From: Nocardia niwae NBRC 108934 = DSM 45340
GTDB taxonomy: Bacteria; Actinomycetota; Actinomycetes; Mycobacteriales; Mycobacteriaceae
Assembly (NCBI RefSeq): GCF_001613465.1
Contig: NZ_BDCK01000015.1
Coordinates: forward strand, 620,001 to 684,000
Reading direction: 5' to 3'
DNA: 64,000 bases
In this document: positions 58,019-64,000 of the stretch, piece by piece
How the letters are laid out: every line of letters begins with the position of its first letter
Numbering within the stretch: the first letter of the stretch is position 1
The notes under the pieces: model-generated
What the model saw: the letters and a program-made list of their open reading frames with translations, nothing else
Databases searched by the model: none
Told to the model about the DNA's origin: nothing
Program-made: the position numbers and the translations under genes

Positions 58019-58591
58019 ATGGACATCGAATCGTGCTCCGCGCTAGCGCCAGGTGTCGCGCCACCGCAACGAATCGAGGCGGACGAACTGCTGGTGCGGC
58101 GGTGGCTGCCGGAGGATCTGCGGCCGCGGCTGGAGGCGATCAACGCGTCCTACGACCTGATCCACCCCTGGATGGATTGGCTCGCCGAACCGGCGACCCT
58201 CGACAGCCAGCGCGCGTTCGGCCGGGAGACGGACGAGAGCTGGCCGAGCGCCGCGGGAAGCTTCAACTACGGCATCTTCGATGCCGCAGGCAATGTGCTC
58301 GGCGCGATCGGCCTGCACGACCACCTCGGTTCGGGCGCTGTCGAGATCGGCTACTGGTGTCACGCCGCGCACACCGGCCGCGGTGTGATCACCCGGAGCG
58401 CAGCGGCTTTGACGCGTATCGCCTTGGACCTGCCCGGCGTCGACCGTGTCGAGATCCGCTGTGATGAGGCCAATGTCCGCAGCGCCGCCGTCGCCCGGCG
58501 GCTCGGCTACCGGCTGGATCGGATCGAGCCCCGAGAGAAGCGTGCACCGGCCGAGTCCGGCCGCGGAATGTACTGGGTCAAGCAGCGATGA
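58019..58591 (+). CDS. GNAT acetyltransferase (RimJ/RimL type)
   Basis: A 190-aa acetyl-CoA-dependent N-acetyltransferase. LLVRRWLPEDLRPRLEAINA opens the fold; IGYWCHAAHTGRGVITRSAA is the acetyl-CoA binding loop (here H-T-G-R-G) and VEIRCDEANVRSAAVARRLG YRL the conserved beta5-alpha4 region of the RimJ/RimL group. It could acetylate a protein N-terminus or a small amine. It is convergent with the acyl-CoA synthetase, 9 bp apart. Confidence 0.88.
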   Translation: MDIESCSALAPGVAPPQRIEADELLVRRWLPEDLRPRLEAINASYDLIHPWMDWLAEPATLDSQRAFGRETDESWPSAAGSFNYGIFDAAGNVLGAIGLHDHLGSGAVEIGYWCHAAHTGRGVITRSAAALTRIALDLPGVDRVEIRCDEANVRSAAVARRLGYRLDRIEPREKRAPAESGRGMYWVKQR

Positions 58592-58600
58592 CCCCTACGC

Positions 58601-60433
58601 TCAGTTGACTGCCCCGACCGGATCGGCCGGGGTGGCCGCGGGTTCGTAGACGCCCGCAGGGCAGTCCGGCGCGTAGAGTTCCGCGATTTCGGTGGCGTAC
58701 TTCTCGGCGATCACCCGGCGCTTGAGTTTCATGGTGAGGGTGATCTCGTCGCCACCCGCCTCCCAGAATGTCGGCAGGAGGCGGAAGCGCTTGACCTGTT
58801 CCACCCGCGAGAGCTTTGCGTTGCCCGCGGCGATGCCCGTCGCGATCTGCTCGATGACACCGGGATCGGCGGACAAGGCCGCAGCCGACGGGTCGGGCAG
58901 GTTGTGGCCCGCGGCGTACGGTCCGGCGGATTCGGCGTCGAGGACGACCAGGGCGGTGTTGTAGGGGCGTCCGTCGCCGAGCACGGCGATGGCCCCGATC
59001 AGGGGTGTCGCCGCCTTGATCGCGTTCTCGATGTTGGTGGGAGACATGTTCTTGCCCGCGGAGTTGATGATCAGCTCCTTCTTGCGGTCCACGACTCTCA
59101 GATAGCCGTCGTCGTCGATGGTGATCACATCGCCCGTGCTCAGCCAGCCCTCCGAGTCGACTGCCTCGGCGGTTTTGCCCGGCTCACCGCGATAGCCTTT
59201 CATCACCAGCGGGCCCCGGACGTGGAATTCGCCGTCGTCGGCGAGCCGGGCCCGCATACCGGGCAGCAGTTTGCCCACGGTGCCGAGCTTCGCGTCGTCC
59301 GGGTGGCTGACGCTGCAGATGCACGTGAGCTCGGACATACCCCAGATCTCGGCGATCGGGATGCCGAGACCGGCGAAGAAGCCGAGCGTTTCGGCCGGGA
59401 TGGGCGCGGCGCCGGACATCGCCCAGCGGACGCGGTCGAGCCCGAGTTTCGCGCGCAGCCCGGACAGCACGAGTCGGTCGGCGCGCGCCCACTCGGCCGC
59501 GACCGATTCGGGAACCGGCTCCCCGTTCAATTGATGCGCGCTGCGCTGGGCGGCCACCGCCAGTGCCCACCGCAATGCTGCCCGCCGGTCGTCGGCGGGT
59601 TCGTTCGCGACCGCGAATTCGATTGCCGCCCTCAGCTTTTCCCAGACGCGGGGCACGGCGCCCCAGATGGTGGGATGCAGGTCGGCCAAGGCGGCGCCGA
59701 TCCGGGTGGGATCGGCGACGCAGGTCACCTGAGTGCCGAAGACCTCCTGGAAGTACAGCGCGGTGAGCCGGTCGGCGATGTGCGCGGTGGGCATGTAGGA
59801 GGTGATGGTGTCCCCGAAACGGATGCCGAGCACCTGGTCCACGGCGTAGCACTCGAACATCAGGTTCGCGTGCGTCGTCTCCACCCCTTTGGGGTTGCCC
59901 GTGGTCCCCGACGTGTAGATCAGCGTGGCGACGTCCTCGGGCGTGACGGCGCGCCAAGCGGCGTCGAAGTCGAAGCTCTCCTCGCCGGCGGCGATGACGT
60001 CGGCGACCGACAAGGTGCCCTCGGGCGCGTCGTCGACGCAGACGATGTGGTCGAGTTCGACTCCGCTCGCGCGGATCTGCTCGACGAATCGAGGCTCACA
60101 CAGCACCACACGCGCACCGGCATTGCCGAGCACGTAGGCGATCTGCTCGGGAGCGGCGGTGTTGTACACCGAGAAGCTGGTCGCGCCGAGGTGCTGAGCG
60201 CCGATTTCGAGCGGATAGAACTCGATGCGGTTGGACATCATCGAGGCAACCGTGTCGCCGCGGCGCACGCCCAGCCCCGCCAGTCCGGCGGCGATCCGCC
60301 GGACCTGCGCCGCGTATGCGCGCCAGGTGAGGGTGGCGGCATTGCCGGGCGTACGGAGTGCGACCGCGTCGGGATCGACGGTCGCGTTGTACTGGAAGGC
60401 GGCGGGGAGGGTGTCGAAGCGTCGAGTGCTCAC
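58601..60433 (-). CDS. Long-chain acyl-CoA synthetase (FadD15/FAA type)
   Basis: A 610-aa long-chain fatty acid:CoA ligase. The motifs LIYTSGTTGNPKGVETTHAN, SYMPTAHIADRLTALYFQ, IWGMSELTCICS, GWLSTGDVITIDDDGYL, VDRKKELIINSAGKNMSPTN and the terminal TLTMKLKRR are those of the FAA/FadD15 group. The start is GTG 60433, with AAGGA 9 nt upstream; the frame extends further but without conserved sequence. It is the last gene of the aldehyde dehydrogenase-monooxygenase-SDR run and probably activates the acid made by them. Confidence 0.9.
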   Translation of the reverse strand: MSTRRFDTLPAAFQYNATVDPDAVALRTPGNAATLTWRAYAAQVRRIAAGLAGLGVRRGDTVASMMSNRIEFYPLEIGAQHLGATSFSVYNTAAPEQIAYVLGNAGARVVLCEPRFVEQIRASGVELDHIVCVDDAPEGTLSVADVIAAGEESFDFDAAWRAVTPEDVATLIYTSGTTGNPKGVETTHANLMFECYAVDQVLGIRFGDTITSYMPTAHIADRLTALYFQEVFGTQVTCVADPTRIGAALADLHPTIWGAVPRVWEKLRAAIEFAVANEPADDRRAALRWALAVAAQRSAHQLNGEPVPESVAAEWARADRLVLSGLRAKLGLDRVRWAMSGAAPIPAETLGFFAGLGIPIAEIWGMSELTCICSVSHPDDAKLGTVGKLLPGMRARLADDGEFHVRGPLVMKGYRGEPGKTAEAVDSEGWLSTGDVITIDDDGYLRVVDRKKELIINSAGKNMSPTNIENAIKAATPLIGAIAVLGDGRPYNTALVVLDAESAGPYAAGHNLPDPSAAALSADPGVIEQIATGIAAGNAKLSRVEQVKRFRLLPTFWEAGGDEITLTMKLKRRVIAEKYATEIAELYAPDCPAGVYEPAATPADPVGAVN

Positions 60434-60515
60434 GGGATGGGTTCCTTCGGATCGGGTGACGGCTGGTGTGGACGGACCATGCGGCGTCCGCCTGCGGAAC
60501 GACACGGCTCGGGCG

Positions 60516-61394
60516 TCACGAAGGGGTCGTGCGGGCTTCGACCCTGCGCAGCAAGTCGTGCACGCGGGCGTCGCGCGCGAGTGCGCTGTCGAGCACCACG
60601 TTGACCGCCCCGCGCAGCAGCGCGTACGGCTCCCAGCCGGCCGGTGCGATGGTGCGCGCCGCGCGCCGCTCGATGCCCTCGGCGATGGTGCGGGCCGCCT
60701 GCTCGGGTGAGATCCGCACGTTCAACGGCCATGGCAACAGCTCGTCCAGCTCCCGGCCCAGCTCGTCGTGGTCCAGGGTGTCGTGCGTCATGCGGGTGTC
60801 GACGATGCCGAAATAGGCGATCCCCGCCGACGCGCCGAAGGGCGCCAGCTCCACCCGCAGCGCCCGGCCCAGTTGTTCGACCGCGGCCTTGCTGATCATG
60901 TACGGAGCGCCCGCCATGCCGGGTGCGAACGCCGCGCACGACGACACCACGACCACGTGACCGTGGGCGGCGACGACATGGTCGAGCGCGGGCCGCACCG
61001 TGTTGAACACACCGGTGAGGTTGATGTCCATGACGCGGTCGAAGTCCGGTCCGTCGAGCGTGCGCACCGTCGCGGGCCGGGGGACCACGCCCGCGTTCGC
61101 CACCACCACGTCCAAGTGGCCGAAATGATCGACGGCCCGGTCCACCGCCGCCCGCATCGCCGAGCGGTCGGCGACGTCGGCGGCAACGGCCAGGACCCGG
61201 CCGCCCAGCGCCGTGGCCGCCGCGTCGACCGCGTCCTGGTCGATGTCGACGAGGACCACCGAGGCCTGTTTCCGGTGCAGTACCGCGGCCAGTTCGCGCC
61301 CGATCCCGCGGCCTGCGCCCGTGATGAGCGCGACCCGCCCCTCGACCGAATAGCCGCGACGCGCTCGGCCGAAGGGGAGAATGTCGTTGATCAT
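60516..61394 (-). CDS. Short-chain dehydrogenase/reductase
   Basis: A 292-aa classical SDR. The cofactor motif VALITGAGRGIGRELAAVL, VVVANAGVVPRPATV, the catalytic serine in VVVVSSCAAFAP and the YMISK tyrosine-lysine pair (residues 165-169) are intact. The Asp after beta2 (VVLVDIDQD) suggests NAD(H). It starts at ATG 61394, overlapping the monooxygenase stop (ATGA), so the two are translationally coupled. It would oxidise an alcohol or reduce a ketone in the same pathway. Confidence 0.92.
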   Translation of the reverse strand: MINDILPFGRARRGYSVEGRVALITGAGRGIGRELAAVLHRKQASVVLVDIDQDAVDAAATALGGRVLAVAADVADRSAMRAAVDRAVDHFGHLDVVVANAGVVPRPATVRTLDGPDFDRVMDINLTGVFNTVRPALDHVVAAHGHVVVVSSCAAFAPGMAGAPYMISKAAVEQLGRALRVELAPFGASAGIAYFGIVDTRMTHDTLDHDELGRELDELLPWPLNVRISPEQAARTIAEGIERRAARTIAPAGWEPYALLRGAVNVVLDSALARDARVHDLLRRVEARTTPS

Positions 61395-62854
61395 CGGCTC
61401 ACCTCGTAGGCTCCGGTGTCGAATCGCTTTGTGCGGTGCCGGTATTCGAAGCTCCAGTTCGGATAGAGACCGGCGTTGAGCCCGTCCGGCGTCTGGTAGT
61501 AGCTCTGACATCCGCCGGTGAGCCATACCGTCGACGAACTGCGCCGGGCCATCTCCGCGACGAAGGTCTCCTGGGCTTCCGGCCGCACCTCGACGCGGCG
61601 GGCTCCGGCGGAGCGCGCGGTGCGCAAGGCCTCGACGATGTAGGCGATCTGGGATTCGATCATGTAGATCGCGGACTGGTTCCCGGCTGCGCCGAAGGGC
61701 CCGAGCGTGCAGAAGAAGTTCGGGAACCCGGCCACCGCGACCCCGAGATAACTTTGCGGTCGCCGGCGGTAGAGTTGCGCCAGCGTCTGCCCGTTCCGTC
61801 CGGCGTAGCGTTCGTAGGCGGTCGGGATGGAGGCGAAGCCGGTGCCGAAGATGATGGTGTCCACCGGGTGCTCGCTGCCGTCGCGCAGCAGGATGGAGTG
61901 CGGGCGGATCTCCGCGATGGGCTGGGTGAGGACCTCGACGTTCGGCTGATCGAGCGCCGGAAGGTAGGTGTCGGAGAAGATGGCGCGTTTGCAGCCGATG
62001 ACGTAGTCGGGCGTGAGCTTCTTGCGCAGGTCCCGATCGCGCACCTGACGCCGCAGCTGCAAGCGGCCCAACGCCTCGTACGGGTGCCGGAAGCGCTGGT
62101 CGACCAGGGAGATGAGCCCGAACGTCTCGATCGCGGCGTAGAACCCGCCACGGATCGCGCGTTGCGCCAGCGGAACACGCCGCAGCAGCCGCCGCTCCAG
62201 CTCGAGTGTGCGGCGATCCATGCGCGGGACGATCCACGGCGCCGAACGCTGGAACAGCGACAGCTTCGCCACCTTCGGCTGGATCTCCGGGACGAACTGC
62301 ACCGCCGAGGCGCCGGTGCCGATCACCGCGACCCGCTCACCGGTCAGATCGTGGTCGTGATCCCAGTGCAGGGAGTGGAAGGACGTGCCCGCGAACGAGT
62401 CCATGCCCGGCAGCTGCGGGTACTTCGCCTCGGCGAACAGGCCGGCGGCCGAGAGCAGGAAATTCGCGGTGAGCGCGCCGCGCGAGGTCTCGATCCGCCA
62501 CAGCGAAGCCTGCTCGTCCCATCGGGCATCGAGCAGCTCGGCGCCGAACCGGATGTGCCGGACGACATCGTGTTCCGTGGCCACCGACCGGATGTAGTCG
62601 AGGATTTCGCGCTGCCGCCCGTAGGTGCGCGACCAGTCGGGATTGGGTGCGAACGAGTAACTGTAGAGGTGGGACGGCACATCGCAGGCGCAACCGGGAT
62701 AGGTGTTGGCCCGCCACGTGCCGCCGAGGTCGTCGGCTCGCTCGAGGATGAGCAGGTCGTCGAATCCGGCTTCGCGCAGTTTGATCGCCAGGCCGATACC
62801 GCCCAGTCCCGCGCCCACGATGGCTATCGGCGTGTGCTCGATTCGATCGTCCAT
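61391..62854 (-). CDS. Flavin-containing (Baeyer-Villiger type) monooxygenase
   Basis: A 487-aa FAD/NADPH monooxygenase. FAD motif IAIVGAGLGGIGLAIKLREA, the region GGTWRANTYPGCACDVPSHL, the signature F-x-G-x(3)-H-x(3)-W as FAGTSFHSLHW, NADPH motif VAVIGTGASAVQFVPEI and IIFGTGF mark the Baeyer-Villiger/FMO class. It inserts oxygen next to a ketone or oxidises a heteroatom. ATG 62854 has GGAAGGAAG 8 nt upstream and lies 2 nt after the aldehyde dehydrogenase stop. Confidence 0.93.
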   Translation of the reverse strand: MDDRIEHTPIAIVGAGLGGIGLAIKLREAGFDDLLILERADDLGGTWRANTYPGCACDVPSHLYSYSFAPNPDWSRTYGRQREILDYIRSVATEHDVVRHIRFGAELLDARWDEQASLWRIETSRGALTANFLLSAAGLFAEAKYPQLPGMDSFAGTSFHSLHWDHDHDLTGERVAVIGTGASAVQFVPEIQPKVAKLSLFQRSAPWIVPRMDRRTLELERRLLRRVPLAQRAIRGGFYAAIETFGLISLVDQRFRHPYEALGRLQLRRQVRDRDLRKKLTPDYVIGCKRAIFSDTYLPALDQPNVEVLTQPIAEIRPHSILLRDGSEHPVDTIIFGTGFASIPTAYERYAGRNGQTLAQLYRRRPQSYLGVAVAGFPNFFCTLGPFGAAGNQSAIYMIESQIAYIVEALRTARSAGARRVEVRPEAQETFVAEMARRSSSTVWLTGGCQSYYQTPDGLNAGLYPNWSFEYRHRTKRFDTGAYEVSR

Positions 62855-62856
62855 CA

Positions 62857-64000
62857 CTACCGCTTCCTTCCGTGCAGAATCGAGACGAGCTGGTCGACGA
62901 TCGCGTCCACGCGGTGATCGCGCCGGAACGACGTCAGGGGCAACGGAGACGGAAAGCGTTGCCGCGTGACCGCTTTGGCGTAGGCGAACTCTTTGAGCCC
63001 GTCCGGCCCGTGGACACGGCCGAAGCCGGAAGCGCCCACACCACCGAGCGGCAGAGCGGGGATGGTGGCGTGCGCGACGAACGCGTTGATCGAGATGCCG
63101 CCCGCGCGGATGCGCTCGGCGATGTCGCGACCGTTACGGCGGGCGAAGACAGTCCCGCCCAACCCGTACGCGCAGCGATTCACCAGCTCCACGGCCTCGT
63201 CCATGTCCCGGACCTTGGCGACCGTCAGGGTGGGCCCGAAGGTCTCCTCGGTCACCGCGGCCGCGTCCTCGGGCACGTCGACGAGGATGGTCGGCTGGAC
63301 GAACTGGCGATCGATCGCCTGCGGGCCGCCGAGCACCGCACGGGCGCCGCGCGCGAGGGCATCTTCGATGTGGCGGCGAATGATCGACAGCTGCTTCGGC
63401 ATGGTGATCGGGCCGATCTTCGAATCCGCGGCTCCGGCCTCGATCCGGCTCCCTGCCGCCACGAGTTTCGCGAGGAACTCGTCGTAGACGTCGGCATGGA
63501 CGTAGACGCGTTCCACGGCCAAACAGGTCTGTCCGGCGTTGGAGAACCCGCCCCACACCGCCGCGTCGGCAGCGGCGTCGAGGTCGGCGTCGGCGTCGAC
63601 GATCAGCGCGTCCTTGCCGCCGCACTCCATCAGCACCGGCGTGAGGTTCTCCGCGCACGCGGCCAGGACCAGCTTGCCGGTGGCGGTGGACCCGGTGAAC
63701 CCGATCTTGCCGACGCCGCTGCGGCACAGCGCGTTCCCCGTATCACCGAGACCGGTGATCACCTGCAGCACCGGCTCGTCGGGCGCGCAGCCGCGGGTGA
63801 ACGCTTCGGCCAGCCACAACCCGACCCCGGGGGTGTACTCGCTGGGTTTGAACACCACCGCGTTCCCTGCGGCGAGCGCGAAGGAGATGGAGCCCAGCGG
63901 AGTGAACACCGGGTAGTTCCAGGGGCCGATGACACCGACCACACCGAGTGGCAGGTATTCGACCGTGGCCGCGTGGTTCACCGTCAGCAGGCTCGACGGA
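62857..64000 (-). CDS. Aldehyde dehydrogenase, N-terminus outside window
   Basis: At least 381 residues of an NAD(P)-dependent aldehyde dehydrogenase; the reading frame runs off the right end. GVIGPWNYPVFTPLGSISFA, GFTGSTATGK, LMECGGKDALIVDADADLD (general base Glu) and FSNAGQTCLAVERVYV (catalytic Cys) are intact, and the C-terminal NAFVAHATIPALPLGGVGAS follows. It oxidises an aldehyde to the acid, which the downstream acyl-CoA synthetase could activate. It is the first visible gene of the run, close to the monooxygenase gene. Confidence 0.92.
   Translation of the reverse strand, partial: PSSLLTVNHAATVEYLPLGVVGVIGPWNYPVFTPLGSISFALAAGNAVVFKPSEYTPGVGLWLAEAFTRGCAPDEPVLQVITGLGDTGNALCRSGVGKIGFTGSTATGKLVLAACAENLTPVLMECGGKDALIVDADADLDAAADAAVWGGFSNAGQTCLAVERVYVHADVYDEFLAKLVAAGSRIEAGAADSKIGPITMPKQLSIIRRHIEDALARGARAVLGGPQAIDRQFVQPTILVDVPEDAAAVTEETFGPTLTVAKVRDMDEAVELVNRCAYGLGGTVFARRNGRDIAERIRAGGISINAFVAHATIPALPLGGVGASGFGRVHGPDGLKEFAYAKAVTRQRFPSPLPLTSFRRDHRVDAIVDQLVSILHGRKR

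Overview
The window looks like a chromosomal segment of a Nocardia-like mycolic-acid actinomycete. The DNA is uniformly GC-rich with strong G/C third positions. Several genes have close Mycobacterium tuberculosis counterparts that I recognise from memory: fadE5, the nmtR-ctpJ nickel/cobalt pair, a DUF3556 membrane protein and many acyl-CoA or lipid enzymes. No rRNA, tRNA, IS element or CRISPR array was seen.

The left 25 kb is one giant non-ribosomal peptide synthetase (NRPS) gene (48-24506). It has seven modules, one epimerase in module 5 and a terminal thioesterase. An FkbM-type methyltransferase gene overlaps its stop codon. The first condensation domain resembles that of EntF, so the heptapeptide is probably capped by an acyl or aryl group delivered from outside. 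The loading genes and upstream part of the cluster lie left of the window. A strong hairpin (25350-25395) closes the cluster.

From 25.4 to 40.5 kb lie lipid and housekeeping genes: fadE5 with two identical operator-like sites, a tandem-fused double TetR regulator, a MarR regulator, gnd, ctpJ/nmtR, an F420-type oxidoreductase behind a MerR-type promoter, a PF04008 protein, a PP2C phosphatase, a TetR regulator and an MFS pump. Between them are decayed genes. At two places a TetR tail on the minus strand faces a hydrolase or EamA tail on the plus strand, both lacking their 5' ends. This is the scar expected when a deletion removes the shared promoter region of a divergent pair.

From 40.7 to 48.7 kb lie a 498-aa unknown protein with a 30-bp in-frame tandem repeat, an MmcQ/YjbR protein, a lipase maturation factor homologue, a 48-aa membrane peptide, an MscS channel, a truncated methyltransferase, a VOC protein with a TipA-type MerR regulator under a MerR-type, apparently leaderless promoter, and a metallophosphoesterase.

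The most interesting locus is the minus-strand operon at 48753-50918. It encodes a TIGR04222-type membrane protein ending in a Gly/Cys tail with four cysteines, a DUF692/MNIO iron enzyme and a small partner protein. MNIO enzymes of other families oxidise cysteines in peptide precursors, so this looks like a membrane-tethered, cysteine-modified RiPP-like system.

The right 13 kb holds a PucR-type regulator divergent from an acyl-CoA synthetase/DUF3556/phytoene-desaturase-like operon. After three small genes comes a minus-strand operon of aldehyde dehydrogenase (cut by the window end), flavin monooxygenase, SDR dehydrogenase and long-chain acyl-CoA synthetase, which suggests oxidation and activation of a lipid or terpenoid substrate.
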